NCBI GenBank assembly: GCA_020724725.1
Contig: DYGL01000005.1
Coordinates: forward strand, 1 to 37,120
Direction: 5' to 3'
From: Candidatus Microgenomatus sp.
GTDB taxonomy: Bacteria; Patescibacteriota; Microgenomatia; UBA1400; PJMF01
Length of the DNA stretch: 37,120 nucleotides
This document shows, in pieces, positions 8,628 to 18,539 of this stretch. The position numbers and the translations under genes were made by a program. Position 1 is the first letter of the stretch; each line of letters begins with the position of its first letter. The notes under the pieces were generated by a model. That model had not been told where the DNA came from. It worked only from the letters and a program-made list of their open reading frames with translations, and ran no database searches.

Positions 8628-9356
8628 TTAAACTCGTTCAATCTCTGCCACCACCGCCATGTGATCGCTAGTGTCAGGCAAAACTCGCACCTCATCAAGC
8701 AAATAATGAGGGCTAGTAAAAAGTGCATCAATCACCAAACGAATATCTTTGCCTGATTTATGCAGATTCTTATCAATCGTGGTATCAATTTCGGCAGGAA
8801 TATTATCAGTATACTTTTTGGCCAAATCATCCCAAATCTCATAACCTCTAGGGGTATTGAGATCACCACAGAAAATCATCTCATCAAACTGCTTCATGAA
8901 GCTGCTAAGCTCGAGATAATCGCGTCTTTGAGCGGCGTTGACTGCTCCTTCACCAGACCAAGTAAAATGCACGGTCAAAACTTGAAAATCCTGACCAGCC
9001 ACTTTCGCCTTAACTGCCAGAGCCACTCGATCGATCAAACTAGGATGATCATTGTCAAAGACCGCCAGCTTGCCATTTTCATGACCAAAATAATAGTGAT
9101 GTTTCTCTTCAATAATCTCATTGGCAAAAATCGCCACTCCCCAGGGACCGCGCAAAGGTAAATGGTCATTGGGTAAAGTAATGTCGGCTTGAGGATAAAA
9201 AGCAACTTGCGCAAGGCCAGTGGCTTGACGCAATTCTTCCAAATCACACTCAAAAACTTCTTGCAAAGCCACCACGTCAGCCTTTTCACGCTCTAAAAGA
9301 GGTAAAATTCGCACAAAGTGTCTATTACCTTCGATGTTGCAGGAGAGAAATTTCAT
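8628..9356 (-). CDS. Endonuclease/exonuclease/phosphatase family protein
   Basis: 'MKFLSCNIEG', 'DVVALQEVFE', 'IFCGDLNTP', 'TSDHMAVVAEI' are EEP motifs. Confidence 0.9.
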   Translation of the reverse strand: MKFLSCNIEGNRHFVRILPLLEREKADVVALQEVFECDLEELRQATGLAQVAFYPQADITLPNDHLPLRGPWGVAIFANEIIEEKHHYYFGHENGKLAVFDNDHPSLIDRVALAVKAKVAGQDFQVLTVHFTWSGEGAVNAAQRRDYLELSSFMKQFDEMIFCGDLNTPRGYEIWDDLAKKYTDNIPAEIDTTIDKNLHKSGKDIRLVIDALFTSPHYLLDEVRVLPDTSDHMAVVAEIERV

Positions 9357-9383
9357 GAAAAAATTGTCGCACCTCTAAGCTAA

Positions 9384-10493
9384 TTATTCAAGGAAATCTT
9401 GCAGCTTCTTACGCTTACTAGGATGTTTGAGTTTACGCAAAGCTTTGGCTTCAATCTGGCGAATACGCTCACGAGTCACACCAAATTCCTTACCAACTTC
9501 TTCCAAAGTCATGGTGCGATTGCCAGCCAAACCAAAACGCATCCTCAAAACTTTGGCTTCACGGTCAGATAAAGCTTTTAGGACTTCTTCGACATTCTCA
9601 GAAAGCATTTGCTTGCTGGTAGTGTCATAAGGACTGTCTTGCTTATCATCAGCGATAAAATCACCCAAAGTACTGTCGTCTTCACCATCACCGACAGGGG
9701 TTTCTAGAGAAGTAGTGTTTTGAGAAATCTTGAGAATTTCACGAACCTTTTCCGGCTCCAATTCCATTTTCTCACCAATCTCTTCGGGAGTAGGTTCACG
9801 GCCCAAATCTTGCATCAGGCGACGTGAAGTACGCATTAATTTATTGATCGTCTCCACCATGTGGACAGGAATACGAATGGTGCGAGCCTGATCAGCAATG
9901 GAGCGAGTGATAGCTTGGCGAATCCACCAAGTGGCATAGGTGGAAAATTTAAAACCCTTGGTCCAATCATATTTCTCAACCGCACGAATCAAACCTTTAT
10001 TGCCTTCTTGAATCAAATCAAGGAAAGTCATGCCACGACCAATGTATTTCTTGGCAATGGAAACGACCAAACGTAAGTTAGCATCAATCAAATCCTTCTT
10101 GGCCTTGGCACTACCAGCTTCTACTTCCTGAGCCAAACGAATTTCATCTTCACGGTTCAAAAGTGGAATGCGACCAATTTCCTTGAGGTACATTCTGACT
10201 GGATCAGAAACACCCACGCTACCAAGATTGGCCAAAACGTCCAATTCTTGCTTGAGAACGTCCTCATCGCCAGCAGTTTCATCTTTGGAAACTGATTCGA
10301 AAATATCAATATTTTTCTTGAAAAAACGATCATAAAGGTCATCAAGCTCATCAACATAAATCTCTGGCTCGACAAAAACATCTAAAATTTCATCTTGAGT
10401 CACATAGCCACGAGAGCTAGCAGTTTTGAAAAGTTGTTTGATTTCTTCTTGTAAGCCTTTGGGGATCTTCTTGGTGGGGGTTTTGTCACTCAT
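9384..10493 (-). CDS. rpoD: RNA polymerase primary sigma factor (sigma-70/RpoD)
   Basis: '[29 protein letters not shown]', '[36 protein letters not shown]', 'MRFGL...[30 protein letters not shown]'. Start at MSDKTPTK preferred. Confidence 0.97.
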   Translation of the reverse strand: MSDKTPTKKIPKGLQEEIKQLFKTASSRGYVTQDEILDVFVEPEIYVDELDDLYDRFFKKNIDIFESVSKDETAGDEDVLKQELDVLANLGSVGVSDPVRMYLKEIGRIPLLNREDEIRLAQEVEAGSAKAKKDLIDANLRLVVSIAKKYIGRGMTFLDLIQEGNKGLIRAVEKYDWTKGFKFSTYATWWIRQAITRSIADQARTIRIPVHMVETINKLMRTSRRLMQDLGREPTPEEIGEKMELEPEKVREILKISQNTTSLETPVGDGEDDSTLGDFIADDKQDSPYDTTSKQMLSENVEEVLKALSDREAKVLRMRFGLAGNRTMTLEEVGKEFGVTRERIRQIEAKALRKLKHPSKRKKLQDFLE

Positions 10494-10503
10494 AGAGTGT
10501 ATA

Positions 10504-10531
10504 ATTATACACCTAAGTAGCAAAAAGTCAA
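10504..10531 (-). promoter_or_regulatory. Sigma-70-type promoter of rpoD: TTGACT-16-TATAAT, 10 nt from ATG
   Basis: -35 at 10531-10526, -10 at 10509-10504, start codon at 10493. Confidence 0.68.
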
Positions 10532-10576
10532 GATCTTTCCAGATAATTGACTTATTTTGATAGACTTGACAGGAAA

Positions 10577-11374
10577 TTAGTTAAAAAGTCCGGCAAAGAA
10601 AGCTTTAATGCTTTGCATAAACTTTTCAAGTAAAGAAACTCTTTCCTCTTGCTCCTCTACCTTATTTTTCAGTTCTGCAATTTCCTCTGAAACCCTAGCA
10701 AACTCCTCATCATAAGCTGAAGTTGGAGAAGAACTGGGCATGGGCGACTTGCTTAAAACTGGTGTAGCACTAGCGGTTGGAGTTGGAGTCACAGTAGCTA
10801 CTGGCAAAGAAGGAGCAAACTCTCCAAGCACACTTAAAGTTTTGGGGCGAGATTCGGTTGTGTAATTGTCATAGTCGTTCTTACTGACGTCAGTGTAACG
10901 GACATAAGAATGACTGCCATCAATGTAACCAACAATTGTGCCTGGATTGTTACTTACCAAACCAACTCTAAAAACTGGAATTGCTCCAGAACCTTCATTG
11001 AAAGGCTTGCCTGTGCTAGATCTTAAAACCACTCTCACGCGCACTCCGTCTTCATTTTCATAAATATTTTGGTAATCAACGACCGAGAGTGGGGCTGAAA
11101 CTTGTACGCGATTGCGATGTTCTGGATGTAAATTGAAAGTTAAACTTTGGCGATCAAAGGGACCGCGGATAAGAAATTGTACATCAATCTCATTAACTTG
11201 ATTGCCCAAAGTATTGAGCACCAGATCATAATAAGCAGTATTGCCCACCACAGTTTGTGGATTATCAGTTGAGAGCAACAAAACTGCATTGCTAGTGCTT
11301 TGCGCTACAGCCAATCCATAAAAACCAAAAAGAGAAAACATAAATAAAACCAAAGAGAAGACAATTTTTTGCAT
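10577..11374 (-). CDS. Secreted protein: cohesin-like beta domain + P/T/S linker + coiled coil/hydrophobic C-terminus
   Basis: Signal peptide [25 protein letters not shown]; cohesin-like N-terminal region; '[24 protein letters not shown]' linker. Confidence 0.5.
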   Translation of the reverse strand: MQKIVFSLVLFMFSLFGFYGLAVAQSTSNAVLLLSTDNPQTVVGNTAYYDLVLNTLGNQVNEIDVQFLIRGPFDRQSLTFNLHPEHRNRVQVSAPLSVVDYQNIYENEDGVRVRVVLRSSTGKPFNEGSGAIPVFRVGLVSNNPGTIVGYIDGSHSYVRYTDVSKNDYDNYTTESRPKTLSVLGEFAPSLPVATVTPTPTASATPVLSKSPMPSSSPTSAYDEEFARVSEEIAELKNKVEEQEERVSLLEKFMQSIKAFFAGLFN

Positions 11375-11408
11375 ATTAGTGAATTTTAGTCTACAGCTTC
11401 TGTCACTC

Positions 11409-12188
11409 TTAGTACAGAGGCCAGTCCAAAGTCTGAGTCAAGAAAATGGGTTTTCTCTCTTGCACCACCACCATGTATTCAAACATGGCCGCTTTGGCTC
11501 CAGAGCTCGACTTAATCGTCCAACCGTCGTCTTCCATATAAACACCATCATCGCTGGAAGCAATGACTTGAGATTCGATGCATAACACTTGCCCTCTTTT
11601 GAGAGTTAAGCCTTTGCGCACTTGGCCCCAAGCAGGAATTTGTGGTTCATCGTGCATGGTAAAACCAATGCCATGACCAACAAATTCTTTGACGGTGCTA
11701 AAGCCTGCTTTTTCTGCCACACTCGACATAGTAAAGCCTAAGTCACCAACTTGATTACCAACTACAGCCTTGCGAGCTGCTTCTTGAACACTACGGCGAG
11801 AAATTTTAAGCAAATGCAAATCTTCAGGACTTGGCTCACCAATCGACTTAGTAAAGCAGTGATCAGTGTAAAAACCTTCTGCAGAAATTAAGCCAAAATC
11901 AACCTTAACTATATCGCCATTTTCAAGTGGCTTGTCAGTGGGAATACCGTGCACCACGGCATCATTTACGCTGATACAAGTCGTATAACGATAAGGATTT
12001 TTCTTGGAACCCACACCTTTAAAAGCTGGAGTGACGCCATTTTTTTGACACAAACTCTCAGCTAATTTGTCAATTTGCAAAGGAATCGCCCCAGCAACTG
12101 TGGCTTCCCAAAGTTGCCAAAGGATTTCAGTCGACTTTTTGCCGACTGCCTGATACTTAGCTAATTGTTGATCTGAGTTAATAATCAT
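11409..12188 (-). CDS. map: Methionine aminopeptidase type I
   Basis: 'SVNDAVVHGIPTDKPLENGDIVKVDFGL...YTDHCFTKSIG', 'FVGHGIGFTMHDEPQIPAWG'. Confidence 0.96.
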   Translation of the reverse strand: MIINSDQQLAKYQAVGKKSTEILWQLWEATVAGAIPLQIDKLAESLCQKNGVTPAFKGVGSKKNPYRYTTCISVNDAVVHGIPTDKPLENGDIVKVDFGLISAEGFYTDHCFTKSIGEPSPEDLHLLKISRRSVQEAARKAVVGNQVGDLGFTMSSVAEKAGFSTVKEFVGHGIGFTMHDEPQIPAWGQVRKGLTLKRGQVLCIESQVIASSDDGVYMEDDGWTIKSSSGAKAAMFEYMVVVQERKPIFLTQTLDWPLY

Positions 12189-12217
12189 GACTAAACTGGT
12201 ATTCTAGCACCAAAGCT

Positions 12218-13570
12218 TTAATTCTGGACAAACGCTCGGATTTTTTGCTCGCTGAGTTTACTTATTAAACCTTCCTGCAAATCAATTTTGACCAAATAAT
12301 TATTGTAGCCATCATAGTTGCTACTAGACTCATTGACGGTAGTAATAAAGTTATTATTATCAAGCCAATAACCATGAATGCTGTAAGAATTCACGAAAGA
12401 ATCTGGAGTCACTTGCTCAAGTTTGCCAGTAGACAGTTCATAAAGATGCAAACTGCCAAAAGCTCTACCCTGACCATCCAGTTTCGTTCTCAGATAAAGA
12501 AACTTGCTTTCATCAGGAGCAATGCTGGCAAAAGGTTGAATGTCTGCCCAGCGACCAGAGTCTAAGATTTTTTTACTGCCATTGCTTAGATCAGTCAGAC
12601 TCAAGATCGAAGTAGATTGTTGACCAACCACATCGCCTGTCTCTCCCTCAACCTTAACCAAAAAGTTGGACTTAAGCATTGGAAAAGCTCCATAACCAAA
12701 AGTTTGAGCGCGGTCGAAAAGCTTCACTTCTTTGGTTTCAAGGTCAAGCACTTTTAAGCCCTGATTGCGATCAATATCATTAAAATAAAGCTTTTGATCT
12801 TCCAAATCCCAAAGTGAAACCAAAGCAACTCCACCTAAATAGGTGTTACTTTGACTGACGAAGTCATACAAATAATAACCACCTGGCAAATTTGGATCCG
12901 GCTCTGGCTCACAAGGACCAAAACCTCCTTCAAATCCTGGTGGCAAGGACTCCAAATCGATTGGTGGACAGGCCTTAGAAAAGAAAACGCTATAAATTAC
13001 TCTCTTTCCATCAGGAGAAATTTCATTCAAACCATTGATAGTAACTCCTTCTCTTACTTCTGGATTTGGATGATTGATGACTTGGTATTGTTTGACTTCA
13101 TTAGTCAGTAGATTTTTGACGGAAATCGTATTTTCATTATTTAGTTGTGTGAAAAAAACCAGCGGACTTTTGGGGTATTTGAAAACTGAGGCAACTTGAG
13201 GCAAATCTAATTTGCTAGTTTGGTTGGTTGCCAAATCCAACAACCAAGCTTCTGAGCTAGAGTTGCCATTACCACTTGGATCCTCAATTAATTTGGTGAA
13301 AAGCAATTCAGTACGATCGTATTTTTGCTCTACCATTGGCTCTTTTATAGTAATTTCTTGTTCTGATTCCAAAGTAGATTTTGATTGATTGGTCTGACTA
13401 TTTTTGCCCCACCAATAAGCACCAAGCAGAGCAACAAACACCAATAACAAGACAAAGAAGTTCAACAAAAGTTTATTGTTTTTCTTGGGTGGCAGTGGTT
13501 CTGGCACTGGATTAACAGGAGCTTGATTGACAATCGGACCACTTAAATCGGCAAAGTTGGATTCGTTCAT
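12218..13570 (-). CDS. Membrane-anchored beta-propeller-like (TolB/WD40-like) protein
   Basis: Single N-terminal TM 'LLLNFFVLLLVFVALLGAYWWG' then repeated 'SPDGKRVIYSVFF', 'APDESKFLYLRTK'-type blades. Confidence 0.55.
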   Translation of the reverse strand: MNESNFADLSGPIVNQAPVNPVPEPLPPKKNNKLLLNFFVLLLVFVALLGAYWWGKNSQTNQSKSTLESEQEITIKEPMVEQKYDRTELLFTKLIEDPSGNGNSSSEAWLLDLATNQTSKLDLPQVASVFKYPKSPLVFFTQLNNENTISVKNLLTNEVKQYQVINHPNPEVREGVTINGLNEISPDGKRVIYSVFFSKACPPIDLESLPPGFEGGFGPCEPEPDPNLPGGYYLYDFVSQSNTYLGGVALVSLWDLEDQKLYFNDIDRNQGLKVLDLETKEVKLFDRAQTFGYGAFPMLKSNFLVKVEGETGDVVGQQSTSILSLTDLSNGSKKILDSGRWADIQPFASIAPDESKFLYLRTKLDGQGRAFGSLHLYELSTGKLEQVTPDSFVNSYSIHGYWLDNNNFITTVNESSSNYDGYNNYLVKIDLQEGLISKLSEQKIRAFVQN

Positions 13571-13577
13571 GAATCCA

Positions 13578-14786
13578 TTAGATCACAAATTGCCCATCCT
13601 CGTAAATCAAGACTTTTTGACCATCGCCAAGGACAGCAGTGATTCGACGATCTGTGGTAGTCATCATGTCAGTGTGCTCAGCGCTATCATTAAAACCCAT
13701 GGCTTCCCATTGTTTAGCTTCAACTTTGCTAGGATCACCACGGAAACAATCTTTGTAAGCCATACCAATTGCTAAATGAGAGTTGCCATAGCGGCCACCA
13801 ATATTCTCATCGAATAAGGTCTCTGCCATCTGGTGAGTAATGCGCGACATTCGTTTGTCAGTCATTGAAAATTCACCAAATTTATTGGCGTTTTTGGTTT
13901 GCAACATTTCTTGGAGGAATTTGTTGCCTTGACTGGCTTTGGCTTCCACGATGATGCCGTTTTCAACTTTTAGATAAATATCGCGAATGATGTTGCCGTA
14001 ACGATAAAGTGGCTCATTAAATTTGATCCAACCCTCCACCCCTCTCCAATCTGGAGAAGTAAAAAGTTCAAAGCTGGGAATATTGCGACCACTGCCACCT
14101 TGCCAAATGCGATCAGCGCCAATTTTGACTTTTAAATCAACATCCTCACCTTTAACCAAAACGTATTCGATACGCATATCATTGAGCTTCTTTTTGATAC
14201 TTTCCTGCATGGCAAAAACCTCTCGCCACTTAGCCACCGGATCAGCCTCATCCAAGAAACAAGCATTGATGATTTGTTGCCAATAATCTTTGAGGCTCAG
14301 ACCAACCTCATCAGCCTTGGCTTGTACTCCCCAGAGTGCTAGAGTCCAAGTGAATTTACCATGATTCTCTTTTTCATTGAGCCAATCACGGTAAGGCTTT
14401 TGAATGTTGCGAGCCATCATGATTTTTCTTGGCTCTACTTTGGATAATTCCAGAGGATCTGGCTCGGCAATAATCCCAATCTGATGATCAATTAATTCAG
14501 CTCTCGCTTTGAGAAATTTGCGAGGAAAAAATTGCAATTGCTCTTCATTGGCCAAGTTATAGAAATCTTTATCAAAACCAGTTGGGATCAAGCGAATAAT
14601 CGGGTGTGCTCCTGACTGCAAAATAGTGTTTTGTAGCGCCAAAGCTAAAGGCTTGGCCACATCAGGCACACTGCACTGCACAACCTCACCTTTTTGCACA
14701 CCTTTACCAGAGTTAAGGGCAAAGTTTACCAAAACGTGAGCGTAACTATCAATAATTTTTTGTGGGGGTAAATATGAATCTGGCAT
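13578..14786 (-). CDS. Aminopeptidase, M29 (thermophilic metallopeptidase) family
   Basis: 'GEVVQCSVPDVAKPLALALQNTILQSGAHPIIRLIP', 'ADRIWQGGSGRNIPSFELFTSPDWRGVEG', 'ENIGGRYGNSHLAIGMAYKDCF', 'EHTDMMTTTDRRITAV'; start at MPDSYLPP preferred. Confidence 0.9.
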   Translation of the reverse strand: MPDSYLPPQKIIDSYAHVLVNFALNSGKGVQKGEVVQCSVPDVAKPLALALQNTILQSGAHPIIRLIPTGFDKDFYNLANEEQLQFFPRKFLKARAELIDHQIGIIAEPDPLELSKVEPRKIMMARNIQKPYRDWLNEKENHGKFTWTLALWGVQAKADEVGLSLKDYWQQIINACFLDEADPVAKWREVFAMQESIKKKLNDMRIEYVLVKGEDVDLKVKIGADRIWQGGSGRNIPSFELFTSPDWRGVEGWIKFNEPLYRYGNIIRDIYLKVENGIIVEAKASQGNKFLQEMLQTKNANKFGEFSMTDKRMSRITHQMAETLFDENIGGRYGNSHLAIGMAYKDCFRGDPSKVEAKQWEAMGFNDSAEHTDMMTTTDRRITAVLGDGQKVLIYEDGQFVI

Positions 14787-14853
14787 GAATTTAGATTTTA
14801 CAGGGATTTTTATCTTTTTGAAGAACAAATCTTGTGTTAGACTGAGAAACAAT

Positions 14854-15462
14854 ATGGCAATCAACTACTACACTCCAAACAAAGACTTAGAAATTGCAGA
14901 GAACATTTTCAAGACCAAAATTGAAGGTCTCTTTTATTTTAAATATAGAAAATTTTTGGACGAAAGGGGTTTCTTTTCTCAGGTTTTAGAACCAGAGAGA
15001 ATTCGCGCCGCCGGCATCAATCCAGATTTCACCATCAAGCAAGTCAATCTTTCTGTCTCTAAAAGCAAAATTGCTAGAGGAATTCACACTGAAGGTTGGA
15101 ATAAATTAATTACCGTAGTCCAGGGTCACGCTTTCTGCGCTCTTTCTGATGTGCGACCTGATTCTCCTACCTATAAAAATGTTGAATATTTCGATTTTAT
15201 TGCCGATCCACAAAATGAATGGGGTGAAGGTTTATATATCAGCAAAAAGATTGGTAACTCAGTCTGTGCGATCGAAGGACCAATGCATTACCTCTACGGT
15301 GTAGACATGCTTTATCATGAACGCAACAAAGCTGATGATTTAGCAGTTTCTATTTTTGATCCAGATCTAAATATAGAGTGGCCTTTTCCAAAAGAAGAGC
15401 TCATTATCTCTCAAAGAGATATTGATAGCGTTACTCTTCGAGAGCTGTATCCAGAAAACTAA
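14854..15462 (+). CDS. dTDP-4-dehydrorhamnose 3,5-epimerase-like (RmlC-type cupin) protein
   Basis: 'KYRKFLDERGFFSQVLEPERIRAAGINPDFTIKQVNLSVSKSKIARGIHTEGWNKLITVVQGHAFCALSDVRPDSPTY'. Confidence 0.75.
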   Translation: MAINYYTPNKDLEIAENIFKTKIEGLFYFKYRKFLDERGFFSQVLEPERIRAAGINPDFTIKQVNLSVSKSKIARGIHTEGWNKLITVVQGHAFCALSDVRPDSPTYKNVEYFDFIADPQNEWGEGLYISKKIGNSVCAIEGPMHYLYGVDMLYHERNKADDLAVSIFDPDLNIEWPFPKEELIISQRDIDSVTLRELYPEN

Positions 15463-18400
15463 GTGAGCGAATTTCAGCCATCACTTCTCTAATCAATTGT
15501 TTAAGATCTTCGACTTCTTCCTTGGTGATTGAATAGGCGTGACTGATATGCTCACTACTTCCTTTTTCTTTGGGCTCGATAAACTCAAACACTGCTTCGC
15601 TCACTTGCCAATTAGGATTGATCGTCCTGTCTAAATCCAGCAATAACTTGTAAAAAATCAATTGACGCTTATATGGACCGCGAATTGTTTCTGGCAAAGC
15701 TAGCTCACGAGGAGAAAAATCTTTTTGGTAAGTCTTGCTACTAGCATCAATCCCACCTCTAGTTTTGGGAGAACCAGTTTTATAATCATAAACTCGAAGT
15801 AGCCCTCGACTTAAATCAATCAAATCAATGCGATCAATCTTACCAGAAAGTTGAATGTCTCCCAGCAAAATCTTACGACTGCCGCCAAAACTACGCTCTA
15901 CATCAAAAACCTGAGCAGGCTCAACTAAACGAGCAGCGTAATAACTACTTAGAATTTCTTGACCATGTTTGAGCTGATCTGCAAAATCACTTGGACTTAA
16001 AACTTCTTTCTGCAAAGCAATTTGAAATTCTGTCAACAAAAATTCTAGACTCGGCACTTGTTTGCTTTGTTTTTCTAGCTTATAAAACCTCTCCAAAGCT
16101 GCGTGCACTGCCGTACCAAAAGACATGAAAACTTTTTTAGCTCTAGGAATACGTAGTAGATTTTTTTCCAAAAATTCCATCGGATCGCGCAAATAAGTGT
16201 TAAGCGCTGTAACCGACAGTTGAAAATCCTGCACCAAAGTAGCCAAGAAGTCCCGCTGACTATGAGTGACTTTGGGCTGGTCACTAATGGTCATTAATTT
16301 GGTGAGGTAGCTCTCTGCCTGATCAAGAATTTCTGGCTTAGTCTGTTCTTGCAAAAACTGCACCCCAGTTTTACTCATAATTTCGCTCAGTTCTGTCAAG
16401 AAAATTGTTGGAAATTTATCACTGCTTTGGCCATTCTCAATGATTTGTTCTGGCAAGCTCAAATAAAGTTGTTTCTTGGCCCGAGTAAGTGCCACATAAA
16501 AAAGACGCCGATCGTCTTCATTGCGTTCTTTTTCTGATAAATCAGTGTTCTTGATAATGCCTTCTGGCAACTTAATCTTATTTTTCTCTCTTTGGTTGCC
16601 CCATTTTTTGTCAACCAAATTAATCAAAAAAACATGTTCCCACTCCATACCCTTGGCGCTGTGCACTGTCGAAAGATAGACACTATCCTGACTGGGAATT
16701 AAATTTTTACTTTGAATTTGAATTTGGTGTTCTTTATAAATTTCCAACTGCGAAAGAAAATCGGTCAGCTTGAGTTGATGATTTTTATCCAAAAGCGCCT
16801 TGATTTCAGCAAATAAAGAATTGAGGGCTAAAATCTGCTCAAAACTATCTGGTAATTTTTGTAAAAAATCTAAAAAGCCAAAGTTCTCCTTTGCGATTAA
16901 CTCTTCAAAAAAATGATTGAAAGTTAACTGTGCGTCTTTGCCAACAAAAGTTTGCAGTTTAGATAAAAAATTCTGAATTGGCAAGAATTCCTCAATGCTA
17001 ATTTCCTGTCCCACTAATTCTTGATTAATTGTTGGTAAATCTTTTTGCAATAAGTCATAAAGACTGATTCTTGATTTACTAGCTGCTCTAGAAAGCTTCA
17101 TCACCAATAAAGAATCTAAACCTAGCCAAGAAAAATTCATCACCCTGTAAAGTAAATCTTCCTCATCTGCTGTCTTTAATTTACTAATGAGAGTCATCAA
17201 CATTAATAGCTCAGCAATGTAGTTATTTTGCAAAACATCATTGCCTCTACTCAATTGAAAAGGAATATCCCATTTTTCCAAAACTTCAATTAAAGTTTTG
17301 ACATCACTGTGATTTCGATATAAAACAGCAATCTCAGCCAAAGCGACTCCTTGCTCACGCAATTTCTTGATTTGCTCTGCGACTGCTACCGCCTCCAAAA
17401 CTTGAGAAGGGGCTTTGAAAAATTCTAGTTGAGCTCCCTGACCCTTTGGGCTTTGCAACTTGGTCACTAATTTAATTTTTTCGTCATCACCACTTAACTG
17501 AGAAAGCTTGTTGTAAGCAATTAATTCTGTGGCTAAATCATAAACATTCTGTGGACAACGATAAGCTGTATCCAAAGTAATTACTTTGGCATTTGGGTAA
17601 GTGCGAGTAAAAGCCAAAACATTTTCCACACTCGCACCTTGGAAACGATAAATCGCTTGATTTGGATCCCCCACAGCAAACAAGTCAGCTAAACCACCTC
17701 TTTCCTCCCAATACGAAACCAGCAAATTAATCAATTTATTCTGAGCGGAATTAGTATCCTGATACTCATCAATCAAAAAGTAGTGTAAATTTTCTTGGTA
17801 TTCACGAAGTAAAAGTTCGTGTTTACTGAAAGCCTCCACCACAAAATTAATCATGTCATCATAGTCAAAGCGAAAGGTTTGATGTAAATTTTCTTGATAA
17901 TTTTGGTAAAGAAGCAATAAGTTTTTATTTTTGGCGACTTTTTTTTCAAAGCTAGCAATTTTGCTTTTATTCTTACTAGTTTGCTTAAATTCCAACAGTT
18001 CCTGCTCTGCAAAACGCACCATTTCTTCAAACTGAAGAACTGAAACACCTTCCCTCTTAAGATCGGAAATCGCCTTGATAATGTCGCGCACATAAAAATA
18101 TTGATCATTGAGTGGACGCAAGTGCTCAGGTTTTAATTCATCAATCAATTTTTCAAAAAGCTGATAACGATCTAGGTCGCTCAAATGCTCACTTTCTCTC
18201 TGTAGTGGAAAATATTCGCCGTGATCATTGATCACTTGACGACAAAAAGAGTGGAAAGTACTGATATTAACGTAATAAGCATCTTTACCGATGATCTTGA
18301 GCAAGCGCTCGCGCATATTCTTGGCAGCCGCTTCAGTGAAAGTTAAAGCCATGATTGTATCTGGCTTAGCATCAGTCATACGCAGAATATTAGCGATACG

Positions 18401-18532
18401 AAGAGATAAAACTTGAGTTTTGCCAGTTCCAGGGCCAGCGATCAAAAGCAATGGGCCTTGTTCAATATAATCAACGGCCTCTTTTTGCAAAGAGTTGAGT
18501 TTTTGATAATCTGATTCAAAATTATGATTCAT
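15431..18532 (-). CDS. UvrD/PcrA/Rep-family superfamily I helicase with C-terminal PD-(D/E)XK (RecB-like) nuclease domain
   Basis: 'LLLIAGPGTGKTQVLSLRIANIL', 'FDYDDMINFVVEAF', 'YFLIDEYQDTNSAQ', 'AVGDPNQAIYRFQGA', 'STVHSAKGMEWEHVFLI', 'FYVALTRAKKQLYLS'; C-terminal 'LSGKIDRIDLIDLSRGLLRVYDYKTG'. Confidence 0.95.
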   Translation of the reverse strand: MNHNFESDYQKLNSLQKEAVDYIEQGPLLLIAGPGTGKTQVLSLRIANILRMTDAKPDTIMALTFTEAAAKNMRERLLKIIGKDAYYVNISTFHSFCRQVINDHGEYFPLQRESEHLSDLDRYQLFEKLIDELKPEHLRPLNDQYFYVRDIIKAISDLKREGVSVLQFEEMVRFAEQELLEFKQTSKNKSKIASFEKKVAKNKNLLLLYQNYQENLHQTFRFDYDDMINFVVEAFSKHELLLREYQENLHYFLIDEYQDTNSAQNKLINLLVSYWEERGGLADLFAVGDPNQAIYRFQGASVENVLAFTRTYPNAKVITLDTAYRCPQNVYDLATELIAYNKLSQLSGDDEKIKLVTKLQSPKGQGAQLEFFKAPSQVLEAVAVAEQIKKLREQGVALAEIAVLYRNHSDVKTLIEVLEKWDIPFQLSRGNDVLQNNYIAELLMLMTLISKLKTADEEDLLYRVMNFSWLGLDSLLVMKLSRAASKSRISLYDLLQKDLPTINQELVGQEISIEEFLPIQNFLSKLQTFVGKDAQLTFNHFFEELIAKENFGFLDFLQKLPDSFEQILALNSLFAEIKALLDKNHQLKLTDFLSQLEIYKEHQIQIQSKNLIPSQDSVYLSTVHSAKGMEWEHVFLINLVDKKWGNQREKNKIKLPEGIIKNTDLSEKERNEDDRRLFYVALTRAKKQLYLSLPEQIIENGQSSDKFPTIFLTELSEIMSKTGVQFLQEQTKPEILDQAESYLTKLMTISDQPKVTHSQRDFLATLVQDFQLSVTALNTYLRDPMEFLEKNLLRIPRAKKVFMSFGTAVHAALERFYKLEKQSKQVPSLEFLLTEFQIALQKEVLSPSDFADQLKHGQEILSSYYAARLVEPAQVFDVERSFGGSRKILLGDIQLSGKIDRIDLIDLSRGLLRVYDYKTGSPKTRGGIDASSKTYQKDFSPRELALPETIRGPYKRQLIFYKLLLDLDRTINPNWQVSEAVFEFIEPKEKGSSEHISHAYSITKEEVEDLKQLIREVMAEIRSLSFLDTALEE

Positions 18533-18539
18533 TTGCCAA

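Noticed and set aside
8760-9161. 133-aa plus-strand ORF antisense to the EEP nuclease
   Set aside because: The minus-strand gene carries all EEP motifs; the antisense translation has no recognisable domain.
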